A stretch of DNA of 64,000 nt from Gibbsiella quercinecans (lineage in GTDB: Bacteria; Pseudomonadota; Gammaproteobacteria; Enterobacterales; Enterobacteriaceae). Of the stretch, positions 1 through 8,820 are shown piece by piece. A program made the translations under genes and the position numbers. The notes under the pieces were generated by a model, which had not been told where the DNA came from, searched no databases, and worked only from the letters and a program-made list of their open reading frames with translations. The stretch spans positions 2,790,001-2,854,000 of the forward strand of contig NZ_CP014136.1 of assembly GCF_002291425.1 (NCBI RefSeq), written 5' to 3'. Numbering within the stretch: the stretch's first letter is position 1; each line of letters opens with the position of its first letter.

Positions 1-434
1 CCGGTCAGGAAAGTACCGACCAACGGAATAATGAAAATCGGCAGAATCAGGCGCAGAAAATCGGGCACTTTCAGCTTGGCGATGCATTGCAACAGCGCAT
101 AGACCACCAGGCCGGCAATAATACCGGCGAGCATCCCGCCCAGAAAACCAGCCCCCATCTGGTTCGCCAGTAAACCGCCGATCGCGCCGGGCGCAATCCC
201 CGGTTTTTCAACCATGGAATAGGCGATAAAACCGGCCAGAATAGGGATGAACAACGTCAGGCCGGCGATGCCGATTTCTGACATTGCTTTTAAAAAACCA
301 TGATCGGGTACCGCTGCCTTGCCGCTGAACATGACTGCCAATGCCAGAAGAACACCACCGGCGACGACAAAAGGAATCATGTACGACACGCCCGTCATGA
401 AATGTCTTTTAGTATTTTTTAAAAGTTTAAACAT
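1..434 (-). CDS. PTS fructose-family EIIC permease, 3' part beyond the window
   Basis: This is the N-terminal 144 residues of an integral-membrane EIIC subunit; the rest lies off the left edge. The protein starts MFKLLKNTKRHFMTGVSYMI and continues with IPFVVAGGVLLALA and alternating hydrophobic segments rich in Gly and Ala, including a GAIGGLLANQMGAGFLGGML stretch. These are hallmarks of the fructose/mannitol EIIC family (FruA, FrwC, FryC). The start ATG at 434 is preceded by GAGG at good spacing. It lies 40 bp downstream of the HPr-EI-EIIA fusion on the same strand, so the two are probably co-transcribed and work together: the fusion supplies phosphate and a separate or missing EIIB links it to this permease. 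The family is clear; the exact sugar is unknown, so no symbol is given. Confidence 0.85.
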   Translation of the reverse strand, partial: MFKLLKNTKRHFMTGVSYMIPFVVAGGVLLALAVMFSGKAAVPDHGFLKAMSEIGIAGLTLFIPILAGFIAYSMVEKPGIAPGAIGGLLANQMGAGFLGGMLAGIIAGLVVYALLQCIAKLKVPDFLRLILPIFIIPLVGTFLT

Positions 435-474
435 ATAAACCTCGACTTTTTAAAATGAGGTAACTTTTTTATAT

Positions 475-2991
475 TCAGACTTCTAATGTTCTGACTATAA
501 GGTTGTAGAGTTCTTCGGAGGTGGTTGCGTTTTTTATTTCATGTCGAAATTCCTCATTCATAAGTTTCCTGGCCAGCGTCGAAAAATACTTCATGTGTTC
601 GTTATCACCTGCGGTTTTACTGATGGCCAGCATAAAGACCGTATCCACTTCCTGCTCGCCCCAAATAACCGGTGCCGCCAGGCGGGCGACGCTGATTGCC
701 GAGTCATTGATATAATCAGACTTGGTATGGGGAATAGCGAAACCGAAGCCGACCGCGGTCGGGAATGAATCTTCACGGCGCCATATATCGTCACACAGCT
801 TTTCTCGATTATCCGTTCTGTGCCGCAGCCAGAGGTTATCGGTCATTTTTTTAATGACTTCGTTTTTATCATTGGCTTCCAGCCCGCAAAGAATAAATTC
901 CTGGGCTAAAACCGGTTTTTCCGCGGTCGCTTTTACATCAGGATGCGCAAGCAGGTTTTTTACTGCGGATGAGTTTTTTGCCTTCACCAACGCCTGCGCC
1001 AATTGCCGGCATTTTGCGTGGTTCAACGTTCGCAATGCATGTTTGACGGCGGGGATGGCGGCATGGCTCATGCTAAGCTCATCAAATCCCATGCCGATGA
1101 ATACCGGCAGAAAATCCTTACTGGCGCCCAGTTCACCGCACAGACCGATCCATTTTCCGGCACGGTGGACTTCATCAACCGCGAATTGCAGCGCTTTTAA
1201 AAAAGCGGGCGAATAATTATCGTAAACGCTTTCCACCCGGTTATTGCCGCGGTCGGCTGCAAACAAATATTGCGTCAGGTCATTACTCCCCACGCTGAAA
1301 AAATCGGCATATTCGGCGATTTCGGGGATGGCGAAGATCACGGAGGGGACTTCAAGCATCACACCGAGTTCGATCTCTGCATCGAAGGGCTGGCCTGCCG
1401 TTACCATCTCTTGCTTAACCGATGCCAATACCGCCCGGCACCAGGCAACTTCATCAACGCTGGCAATCATCGGTATCATGATTTTGGCGTTACCCACCGC
1501 CGAAGCGCTTAAAATCGCCTTCAGCTGCATCTTGAAAAGCGCCAGATAATGGGGATAGGTGCGCACGGCGCGGTATCCCAGAAACGGGTTTTCCTCTGCG
1601 CCTATGCTTAAATAGTCGACGGGTTTATCGCCGCCGATATCAAACGTGCGGAAGGTCACCGGCTTGCCGGCGGCCAGTTTAACCACCTGGGTATAAAGCG
1701 CGGACAGCTCTGCAAAATCCGGGGGCGTGGCGCGATCCATGAACGACATTTCCGTGCGAAACAGCCCGACGCCTTCGGCTCCGCTGGCAAAAACCACCGC
1801 GGCTTCTTCAAGGCTGGCGATATTCGCGGCGATCTCAAGACGATGGCCATCGGTGGTGCAGGCCTTGGCATGGACATCGGCCAGCATTTCCTGCTGCATC
1901 AGGTGCCGCGTGCTAATTTCATTGTGGTAATAGCGCACCACGTTCTCGCTGGGGGTAGCGATCAGCAGGCCGAGATCGCCATCAATAATGATTTCATGCT
2001 GTGGATCCAGATTCAGCGATGAAAAATCGATGCTGGCCAGCGCCGGGATACCGAGCGAGCGCGCCAGAATAGCCGTATGGGATGTTTTGCCCGCCGCGGT
2101 GAGAACCAGCCCGGTTAAATACGCCTTATTGATTGCCAGAAATTGGCTGGGCGTCAAACTGTTGGCGAGAATAATGGCGGGCTCTTGCAGTTCAAGACTC
2201 TGTTGCGGCAACGCATGCGGGCCGTAGATTTTTATCAACAATTGCAGGGTGATATCAAAAACGTCCAGCGCCCGTTCTTTGATATATTTACTGGAGGACT
2301 GGTTAAGAATTTCGCAAAAATCCATTGCCGCGGAAACAATGGCAACCCAGGCGCTTTTATTCTCATTGATATAATCGCTAATCGCCGTTTGGAACGCCAC
2401 GTCCGTAATAATGGACAAATGCGCCTGAATAATATCGTGCTCAACGCCACGGCTATTTTGCAGGGCGGCGTCCTTTTCCTGTTTAAGTTTTTCTAACCCG
2501 TCCAGCAAGCGCATTTTTTCGCTTTGGGGGGCCGATTCGCCGCCCGGCGCGCGTGCCAGCATTTCTGCGAAAGACAGGCTCTGGATAACCCGCGGTTTGG
2601 CCATCGCTACGCCGCCGCCGATACGTGCGCCCTCAATAAAATGCGGTTTTGTCTCACGTAATGCCCGCGGCAGGTAGCCAGATGGCGAAGCGGTTTCTTC
2701 ATCATCATCCCGATCAACGTCAAAAGCGGGTAATTTCTCAAGCAGGTCTGCAAGCTGCATGGCCGCATCGAACTCATCGTCACCCTGCAATGCGATCTGG
2801 CATTCATCACCCAATAAGGTATCCGTCGCGACGATGGAAAGCGCGCTCTTGGCGTTCCCCTGTAACCCCGTCCGTAAATTTTTCCATATCACTTCTGACT
2901 GGAATGTATTACAAAGGCGTTCAATATGGCCTGCCGGTCTCGCATGGATACCTTCTTTCAGCTCGCATTTATACGTTACCCGCTCTGACAT
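475..2991 (-). CDS. Multiphosphoryl transfer protein (HPr-EI-EIIA fusion)
   Basis: An 838-residue cytoplasmic PTS phosphocarrier, the size of E. coli FryA and FrwA/PtsA. The order is an HPr domain (about 1-88, active His16 in GIHARPAG), an Enzyme I domain (about 115-660, active His305 in GKTSHTAILARS, EI motif FRTFDIGGDKP, Cys618 in GLCGELG) and a fructose-type EIIA domain (about 695-838, phospho-His755 in FAIPHTK). It would carry phosphate from PEP to the EIIA in one chain and pass it to EIIB/EIIC. The start at 2991 (MSERVTYKCE) was chosen because it begins the HPr fold and has GGAG upstream; an in-frame start 60 codons earlier adds a tail with no family match. EIIC follows 40 bp downstream. 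The name could be fryA or frwA; the orthology cannot be fixed from sequence alone. Confidence 0.93.
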   Translation of the reverse strand: MSERVTYKCELKEGIHARPAGHIERLCNTFQSEVIWKNLRTGLQGNAKSALSIVATDTLLGDECQIALQGDDEFDAAMQLADLLEKLPAFDVDRDDDEETASPSGYLPRALRETKPHFIEGARIGGGVAMAKPRVIQSLSFAEMLARAPGGESAPQSEKMRLLDGLEKLKQEKDAALQNSRGVEHDIIQAHLSIITDVAFQTAISDYINENKSAWVAIVSAAMDFCEILNQSSSKYIKERALDVFDITLQLLIKIYGPHALPQQSLELQEPAIILANSLTPSQFLAINKAYLTGLVLTAAGKTSHTAILARSLGIPALASIDFSSLNLDPQHEIIIDGDLGLLIATPSENVVRYYHNEISTRHLMQQEMLADVHAKACTTDGHRLEIAANIASLEEAAVVFASGAEGVGLFRTEMSFMDRATPPDFAELSALYTQVVKLAAGKPVTFRTFDIGGDKPVDYLSIGAEENPFLGYRAVRTYPHYLALFKMQLKAILSASAVGNAKIMIPMIASVDEVAWCRAVLASVKQEMVTAGQPFDAEIELGVMLEVPSVIFAIPEIAEYADFFSVGSNDLTQYLFAADRGNNRVESVYDNYSPAFLKALQFAVDEVHRAGKWIGLCGELGASKDFLPVFIGMGFDELSMSHAAIPAVKHALRTLNHAKCRQLAQALVKAKNSSAVKNLLAHPDVKATAEKPVLAQEFILCGLEANDKNEVIKKMTDNLWLRHRTDNREKLCDDIWRREDSFPTAVGFGFAIPHTKSDYINDSAISVARLAAPVIWGEQEVDTVFMLAISKTAGDNEHMKYFSTLARKLMNEEFRHEIKNATTSEELYNLIVRTLEV

Positions 2992-3146
2992 AACCACTCC
3001 CGAAAACGTTAATCGTATTTCTGATAAATTTGGATGAACAGGAATGACGCTCCGTGTTGCATGCCTATAATCCTTTATCGTTATCGGGAAAGTTCCTATA
3101 GTAAAAAAGTCACCTTTTCTGCAAAAAAAGAACCTCGTTATATTTT

Positions 3147-3162
3147 TGTGACTCCTGTCATA
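3147..3162. promoter_or_regulatory. CRP-like site
   Basis: TGTGA-CTCCTG-TCATA matches 9 of 10 conserved positions of the CRP half-sites at the right 6-bp spacing, in an AT-rich setting. It lies about 160 bp upstream of the PTS fusion start, so catabolite activation of the PTS operon is a reasonable inference. Confidence 0.5.
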
Positions 3163-3240
3163 CTTTGCCACCTATAGCGAATCATAGATAATACAATGTA
3201 AATTAAAGATATTTACCGGTATTAAAACTATTTTCCTGTT

Positions 3241-3256
3241 TGGGATCGATGTCACA
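3241..3256. promoter_or_regulatory. CRP-like site
   Basis: TGGGA-TCGATG-TCACA has 9 of 10 conserved positions at 6-bp spacing. It is about 130 bp upstream of the phosphatase gene and about 90 bp from the other CRP-like site, so it could serve either or both divergent genes. Confidence 0.5.
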
Positions 3257-3382
3257 AATTTCCCAACAAGATAGGAGAGATAACAAAATAAATATAAAAG
3301 CGACTTTTCTACCCTTTAATGCAGGGTGCCGGGTGAGATAAAAAATAACCCTACCTATTTTTTTGTACGGCAGGGGGCACAT

Positions 3383-4036
3383 ATGCATTTCAAAGGATTG
3401 CTGTTTGATCTGGACGGTACCTTGGTTAACTCCCTTGATTTCGTAGAAGAATCCTGGCGTTCCTGGGCCAATAGCAAAGGGTTGGACAGTGAGGCCGTCC
3501 GGCGTTATCTGCATGGAAAACCGGCAATGGCAACCCTGCGCCATTTCATGCCTGGGGCCAGTGACGTCGCTTTAGTGCATGAATTTACCCTGCTTGAAGA
3601 TTTTGAAGCGTGTAACACGGCGAGTATCACGCCGGTTCCGGGCGCTGTGGAATTCCTGTTAACGCTGCAGCGGCTCGCGGTACCCTGGGGGGTTGTGACA
3701 TCTGGTTCGTTGAAAGTGGCTTCAGCCCGGATTAAACGGGTAGGGTTTCCGGCTCCGCCAGTATTGGTAACCAGTGAGGATATTCAGCATGGTAAGCCAA
3801 ACCCGGAGCCTTTTCTGTTGGGGGCCGGCCGGCTCAATCTTCAGGCCGCAGACTGTATTGCCTTTGAGGACTCGCTCGCCGGCCTGATTTCCGCGCAAAA
3901 AGCGGGATGTACGGTGGTGGAAGTATTAACCACCAAGACGGTACCCCATGATATTACCCCTTTTCTGACGGTCGCAGATTATCTTGGCGTTTCCGTTGCT
4001 GCGGCCCGTGGATATTATTTCGCCCTGAAGTGTTAA
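3383..4036 (+). CDS. HAD sugar-phosphatase, HxpA/YfbT-like
   Basis: A 217-residue haloacid-dehalogenase phosphatase. Motif I is [10 protein letters not shown] with nucleophile Asp9 and acid/base Asp11; motif II is the TSGS near residue 112; the Lys motif is HGKPNPEP; motif IV is FEDSLAG. Length, and stretches such as a HGKPAMATLRHFM-like cap segment, match E. coli HxpA (YfbT), which dephosphorylates hexose and pentose phosphates. The start at 3383 is used because MHFKGLLFDLDGT fits the family and AGGGGG precedes it; a longer frame starting at 3326 lacks support. It is divergent from the PTS genes, so it may relieve sugar-phosphate stress linked to that transporter. Specificity within the family cannot be read from sequence. 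Confidence 0.85.
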   Translation: MHFKGLLFDLDGTLVNSLDFVEESWRSWANSKGLDSEAVRRYLHGKPAMATLRHFMPGASDVALVHEFTLLEDFEACNTASITPVPGAVEFLLTLQRLAVPWGVVTSGSLKVASARIKRVGFPAPPVLVTSEDIQHGKPNPEPFLLGAGRLNLQAADCIAFEDSLAGLISAQKAGCTVVEVLTTKTVPHDITPFLTVADYLGVSVAAARGYYFALKC

Positions 4037-4383
4037 TTACTGTTTTGGCGACACTATACCGGTCATCCGTTGTTTAATCGGTGATAATCTAATTATTACC
4101 CTGTTATCTTTTTGCCATGGCCGCGTGAGCACAAATTAACCCATTCGCTACTGCAGAAAATAGCCGCGCAATATTTTTTCTTCAATGGGGTATTTTTTCA
4201 CCACATCAGGGTGATAGCGCTTTGATCTGAAGAGATAACCGTCTAGAATAGCTGCTGCAAAGACGTTGATGAGAAGACGTCATAAATACATCATAAAAAA
4301 CCGATATTATCCTGGCTCGAAACACCCCGCACTTTCCCTCGCAAGCAGCAATTGACTTTTAATTAAACAAAACAGGACCCCCG
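4037..4383 (+). promoter_or_regulatory. Porin upstream region
   Basis: This 347-bp AT-rich non-coding stretch leads into the porin gene. It has a short inverted repeat (TCACC at 4198-4202, GGTGA at 4210-4214) and a direct repeat of AGACGT (4261-4266 and 4275-4280) that could be operator elements. Upstream regions of OmpC/OmpF-type porins often bind OmpR, but I cannot define an OmpR box here with confidence. Confidence 0.4.
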
Positions 4384-5490
4384 ATGAGACGTAAGTATTG
4401 CGCCATTATCATTCCGGCAGTGTTATTTACCCATGCAGCATCTGCTGCGGAATTATACAATAAGGACGGAAATAGGCTTGATTTATATGGCAAGGTCAAG
4501 GCGCTCCATTACCTATCCAAGGATGCTGATAATAACGGTGATAAATCTTATGTTCGGTTTGGTTTTAAAGGCAGCACCCAGATTACAGAGGACTTATCAG
4601 GTTATGGGCAATGGGAATATCAACTTTCGGCTAATCATACCGAAGCCGACAGCACCAAAGACACCAAGACCCGCTTGGGGTTTGCCGGCCTGAAATATAA
4701 AAACTTGGGTTCATTCGATTATGGCCGCAATTACGGGGTTATTTATGATATCGGCGCCTGGACCGACATGATGCCGGAATTTGGTTGCGGCACGTATATC
4801 AAGACCGACAACTTTATGAATGGCCGAACCAATGGCGTGGCCACTTACCGTAACAATAACTTTTTTAACCTGGTTGATGGTTTGAATGTTGCTGTGCAGT
4901 ATCAGGGGAAAAACCAAAAAAACCAGAATGACAACCGTTCGGCCAGCAAGGCTAACGGTGATGGATGGGGCATATCTTCCAGCTATGAAGTCTTTGACGG
5001 ATTACGCGTGGGCGCAGCTTATGCCTCATCCAACAGAGTGAGCGCACAGAAAGAAGGTACCTACGGCAAAGGGAATAAGGCCGATATATGGGCCGTTGGG
5101 CTGAAATACGATCCTGGCAGCGTCTATTTGGCCGCGACTTACTCTGAAAGCCACAACATTGTGCCGATTTCCGGCACGGCCGTGATTTATGGTACGGCGA
5201 CAAGCGTTAATGGTTTTGCCAATAAAGCTGAAAAAATAGAGTTGGTGGCCCAGTATCAGTTCAAATCCGGTTTCCGCCCGTCGGTGTCTTATGCCCAGTC
5301 GAAGGCAAAAGATATTGAAAATATCGGCAGTGCCGATCTGGTAAAGCATATTGAGATTGGTACTTATTACTATTTCAATAAGAACATGTCCACCTATGTG
5401 GACTATAAAATCAACCGGCTCAATGATGATAATAAACTGGGGCTAAAAAACGACAATATCTTTGCCATTGCATTAGGCTACCAGTTCTAG
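4384..5490 (+). CDS. OmpC/OmpF-type trimeric porin
   Basis: A 368-residue outer-membrane general porin. A signal peptide ends at about HAASA, giving mature AELYNKDGNRLDLYGKV, the standard first strand. The chain continues with typical sixteen-strand features (YVRFGFKG, TRLGFAGLKY, GSFDYGRNYG) and ends in a C-terminal aromatic strand, ALGYQF. The constriction-loop motif reads PEFGC at precursor residues 131-135, where OmpC and OmpF have PEFGG; a cysteine in this loop is unusual. Porins of this class pass small hydrophilic solutes by diffusion. It sits next to the PTS and phosphatase genes but has a long leader and its own terminator, so it is probably a separate unit. It is a paralogue of the core porins; a symbol is not safe. 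Confidence 0.92.
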   Translation: MRRKYCAIIIPAVLFTHAASAAELYNKDGNRLDLYGKVKALHYLSKDADNNGDKSYVRFGFKGSTQITEDLSGYGQWEYQLSANHTEADSTKDTKTRLGFAGLKYKNLGSFDYGRNYGVIYDIGAWTDMMPEFGCGTYIKTDNFMNGRTNGVATYRNNNFFNLVDGLNVAVQYQGKNQKNQNDNRSASKANGDGWGISSSYEVFDGLRVGAAYASSNRVSAQKEGTYGKGNKADIWAVGLKYDPGSVYLAATYSESHNIVPISGTAVIYGTATSVNGFANKAEKIELVAQYQFKSGFRPSVSYAQSKAKDIENIGSADLVKHIEIGTYYYFNKNMSTYVDYKINRLNDDNKLGLKNDNIFAIALGYQF

Positions 5491-5511
5491 CTATCGGCCA
5501 CGGTTGACAGT

Positions 5512-5540
5512 AAAGGCTCGCTCTTGGTGCGGGCCTTTAT
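5512..5540 (+). terminator. Intrinsic terminator after the porin
   Basis: A 10-bp stem (AAAGGCTCGC / GCGGGCCTTT, one G-U pair) with a 7-nt loop ends in TTTAT, 21 bp after the porin stop codon. Confidence 0.75.
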
Positions 5541-5731
5541 TCAGGAAATCCAGATGGGCTACAGACTGCCCTGAATGTGGCATTTTTCCGCTGTAAGCCT
5601 GATCTTTATTAATCCATTTGATAGAATCCGCGAATAATTAAGATTAACCCGCAAGCCATTTGACCGGAAAGATAATGATTTATATTCCCAGTCGAAAATT
5701 TTTTATCCGTTAATATTATGGAGGGTTTTTG

Positions 5732-8700
5732 ATGAACCATGGACGTGGGGTCTGGTCGTTGTTGAAATGTGCCGTTATTTTAGGACTGTTTTTTCCAGTT
5801 AATGCTATCTCTGGGGAGAAGTATGATGAGCTGGGGAAAAAGAACGTACCTGAAAGCTGGAAGACCAACGAGTTTAAGCGGCAATGGGGGTTGGAAAGCA
5901 TTGGGGCAGAGTATGCCTATGCCCGTGGGTATTCAGGCCGCGGCGTTAAGATCGGCATTTTGGATGAGGCTATTTTCGAACACCCGGAGTTGCAGGGCAA
6001 GTTACAAAAGCTTGATCCTCTGGAGCCGTATAACTACAGCACCTTCAATGGCACAGACCTGATAATCATTGGTAGCCACGGCACGCACGTTGCCGGGATT
6101 GCGGCAGCAAAGCGCGATGGGTTAGGGATGCACGGGGTTGCTTATGACGCCAAGATTGCCGCTATTAAATATCTGCAAAATGATAAAAACCACGTCGAGG
6201 ATATGATTCAAACCGACGTTCGCGTGATAAACAATAGTTGGGCCCAAAGTCCTCCAATATGGCTCAATCAATACGGGTATTATAGTATCCGTCCAGAGGG
6301 AACATACAATTACGTTCAGTTCACCCTGGGCGATATTATCCGCGAGATGACTCCGCTAAAAAATAATATTGATGCAACGAGCCGGCGCCCAATCACGGAA
6401 AGTTTTACGGCTTATAACGACTATGCCGGCATACTGCGTGCGGCCCGCGCAGGGAAGCTGATTGTCTTCGCCGCGGGCAATAACAATAATTATAATGTTC
6501 CGATGTATGATGCCGGGCTGCCGTACTTCTTTCCGGATGTGTTAAAAAACTATTTGGTCGTGACCAACCTTACTGATCGGGATGAACTGGCGATATCCTC
6601 TACGCCCTGTCGTTATACGGCAAGCTATTGCCTCTCTGCCCCCGGTTCCGACATTTATAGTTCGACGGCGCAATGGGTTTCTCAAACCGGCGGCAGTATT
6701 ACCCAATCTGCGTTGGTGCGCGGTGAATTGGCCATTGCTCCCCGATACGATGAATATACCGGCACATCAATGGCCGCTCCGATGGTAACCGGCGCGGCTG
6801 CGGTACTGATGCAGCGCTTCCCTTATATGACGGCGGCTCAAATTGCCGATGTATTACGCACCACTGCTACCGATATCGGGGAGCCGGGTATCGATGCGTT
6901 ATATGGCTGGGGCAAGTTGAATCTGAAAGATGCGCTAAACGGCCCGAAAATGTTTGTTACCGCCAGTGATATCCCGAAGAAATTTTATATTGCCGGCTCT
7001 TATAACCAAACGCAGTTTGTTGCCGACATTCCCGGCATTGGCGCAACCCTGGACGCGGGAACCCCGATGGAACGTGTATGTAGCGGTGCCGAGTGCGCCT
7101 TTGACCGCTGGAGTAATAACATTAGCGGCCATGGTGGGTTAACCAAAACCGGCGTGGGCACGCTAGAACTTACGGGGACAAATACCTATTCCGGCCCCAC
7201 ATTGGTGAATCAGGGCCTTCTGGCGATCAACGGCGCAGTCAGCTCACCGGTTAGCGTGCAGGGCAGTGGCACTCTTGGTGGTACCGGCAGTGTCGGCTCG
7301 TTGAGCGTGCGCCGCGGCGGCACGGTGGCGCCGGGTAATTCAATCGGCACGCTTAACGTAGCCAGCCACGTCAGTTTCGAACCCGGCTCACGCTACGCAG
7401 TGGAAGTGGGGCCAAATGGCCGCAGCGATCGGATCCAGAGCGCGGGATCGGCGATAATCGGCGGCGGAGAGGTGGCGGTTGCGCTGGAACACAGCGGCAA
7501 CCTGCTGTCGCAAAGCAACGTGCGCAGTCTGCAGGGCCAGCAATACGCTATTTTGACGGCTCAACAGGGCGTCAGCGGGCGCTTTGACGCGGTGACGCCG
7601 AATTACCTGTTCCTCGGCACCGGCCTGGCTTACCAACCAAATCAGGTAACGCTGAACATTGGCCGCAACGACACCCGCTTTGCCAGCGTTGCGCAGACGC
7701 AAAACGAGCGTGCGGTGGCGGCGGCGGCAGATTCGTTGGTGATGGGTAATCCGGTATATGAGAGCATCATCAGCAGCGGCTCGGCCAGCGAAGCGCGGCA
7801 CGCATTCCGGCAGCTATCGGGGCAAATTCACACGGATATCGCCGCGGCGCAGGTGAATAACAGCCGCTACCTGCGTGAAGCGCTTGATGAGCGCCTACGC
7901 CAGGCGGAGGGGCTGGCGGCGGCTTCGGCGATTAAAGCCGACGACGGCGGTGCCTGGGCACAGTTAATCGGGGCCTGGGACCATGCCTCGGGCAGTGCCA
8001 ATGCTACCGGCTATCAGGCTTCGACCTACGGGGTTCTTGTCGGGTTGGATTCGGCGTTAGCGAATGATGGGCTGCTGGGCGTCGCCGCGGGTTATACGCG
8101 CAACGCGCTGCATGGCGGCGACGGTTCGCAGGCTGACAGCGATAACTACCACCTGGCGGCGTATGGCGCTAAACAGTTCGGCCCGTTGGCGTTGCGTGCT
8201 GGCGGGGGATATACCTGGCACCGCATCGACACCGCGCGTTCGGTGAACTACAGCGCGCAGTCGGATCGTTTAACGGCGCAGTACGGCGCCCGTACCGAGC
8301 AACTGTTCGCCGAGGCGGGTTACACCCTACAGACCGCTCGGCTGCGTCTGGAGCCGTTCGTCAACCTGGCGTACATTAATTTCCAGAACAATGGCATCGC
8401 AGAAAACGGCGGCGCAGCGGCGTTGCGCGGCGATAAGCAACATACCGATGCTACGGTGTCGGCGCTAGGGCTACGGGCCGATAGCCAATGGCAGTTGAGT
8501 AAAACCACCGTGGTGGCGCTACGCAGCGAGCTCGGCTGGCAGCACGATTACAGTGAGTTGGATCGCGCCATCGGGCTGCGCTTTAACGGCGGGGGTACAC
8601 CGTTTACGGTGAACGGCGTACCGGCGGCGCGCGATGCCATGTTGTTGAAGGCCGGCGCGGAGGTTGCGGTGAGCGGCAACGCCACGCTATCGCTGGGCTA

Positions 8701-8767
8701 CAGTGGCCTGCTGTCGTCACGCTATCAGGACAATAGCGTTAACGCTGGCTTCATCTGGCGTTTCTGA
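5732..8767 (+). CDS. Subtilisin-type serine protease autotransporter (Ssp-like)
   Basis: A 1011-residue secreted protease of peptidase family S8 fused to an autotransporter barrel, as in the Serratia Ssp/Ssp-h proteins. A signal peptide covers about residues 1-27. The catalytic triad is Asp78 (GILDEA), His116 (GSHGTHVAG) and Ser346 (GTSMAAP), with oxyanion Asn250 (FAAGN). An autotransporter-associated beta-strand repeat lies at about 469-500, a beta-helical linker to about 650, a helical linker at about 655-735, and the 12-strand barrel from about 739 to the terminal FIWRF. The start is the ATG at 5732 with GGAGGG 6-7 bases upstream; the TTG just before it is not needed. It is likely monocistronic. 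The passenger has two close Cys pairs (293/300 and 450/455), which may form disulfides. Related proteins are cytotoxic or secreted proteases; the target here is unknown. Confidence 0.92.
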   Translation: MNHGRGVWSLLKCAVILGLFFPVNAISGEKYDELGKKNVPESWKTNEFKRQWGLESIGAEYAYARGYSGRGVKIGILDEAIFEHPELQGKLQKLDPLEPYNYSTFNGTDLIIIGSHGTHVAGIAAAKRDGLGMHGVAYDAKIAAIKYLQNDKNHVEDMIQTDVRVINNSWAQSPPIWLNQYGYYSIRPEGTYNYVQFTLGDIIREMTPLKNNIDATSRRPITESFTAYNDYAGILRAARAGKLIVFAAGNNNNYNVPMYDAGLPYFFPDVLKNYLVVTNLTDRDELAISSTPCRYTASYCLSAPGSDIYSSTAQWVSQTGGSITQSALVRGELAIAPRYDEYTGTSMAAPMVTGAAAVLMQRFPYMTAAQIADVLRTTATDIGEPGIDALYGWGKLNLKDALNGPKMFVTASDIPKKFYIAGSYNQTQFVADIPGIGATLDAGTPMERVCSGAECAFDRWSNNISGHGGLTKTGVGTLELTGTNTYSGPTLVNQGLLAINGAVSSPVSVQGSGTLGGTGSVGSLSVRRGGTVAPGNSIGTLNVASHVSFEPGSRYAVEVGPNGRSDRIQSAGSAIIGGGEVAVALEHSGNLLSQSNVRSLQGQQYAILTAQQGVSGRFDAVTPNYLFLGTGLAYQPNQVTLNIGRNDTRFASVAQTQNERAVAAAADSLVMGNPVYESIISSGSASEARHAFRQLSGQIHTDIAAAQVNNSRYLREALDERLRQAEGLAAASAIKADDGGAWAQLIGAWDHASGSANATGYQASTYGVLVGLDSALANDGLLGVAAGYTRNALHGGDGSQADSDNYHLAAYGAKQFGPLALRAGGGYTWHRIDTARSVNYSAQSDRLTAQYGARTEQLFAEAGYTLQTARLRLEPFVNLAYINFQNNGIAENGGAAALRGDKQHTDATVSALGLRADSQWQLSKTTVVALRSELGWQHDYSELDRAIGLRFNGGGTPFTVNGVPAARDAMLLKAGAEVAVSGNATLSLGYSGLLSSRYQDNSVNAGFIWRF

Positions 8768-8783
8768 TTTTTACCCTTATAAG

Positions 8784-8820
8784 ATAAGGTGATGGCGCAG
8801 CCGGCTATCACCTTATTTTT
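8784..8820. terminator. Bidirectional terminator, autotransporter / yhiN
   Basis: Stem ATAAGGTGATGGC with GGCTATCACCTTAT (one G-U pair), followed by TTTTT on the plus strand and by an A/T-rich run on the other side. It lies between two convergent genes and probably serves both. Confidence 0.75.

Larger units (their letters stand above)
2992..3382. promoter_or_regulatory. AT-rich divergent promoter region, PTS operon / phosphatase
   Basis: The 391 bp between the divergent PTS fusion gene and the HAD phosphatase hold no convincing gene. The region is AT-rich and carries two CRP-like palindromes, listed separately. It should contain promoters for both directions. An open frame on the minus strand across it has no recognisable protein features. 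Confidence 0.6.

Noticed and set aside
3203-3544. 113-codon minus-strand frame before the phosphatase
   Set aside because: It overlaps the phosphatase start and the CRP-like site and lacks any protein signature.
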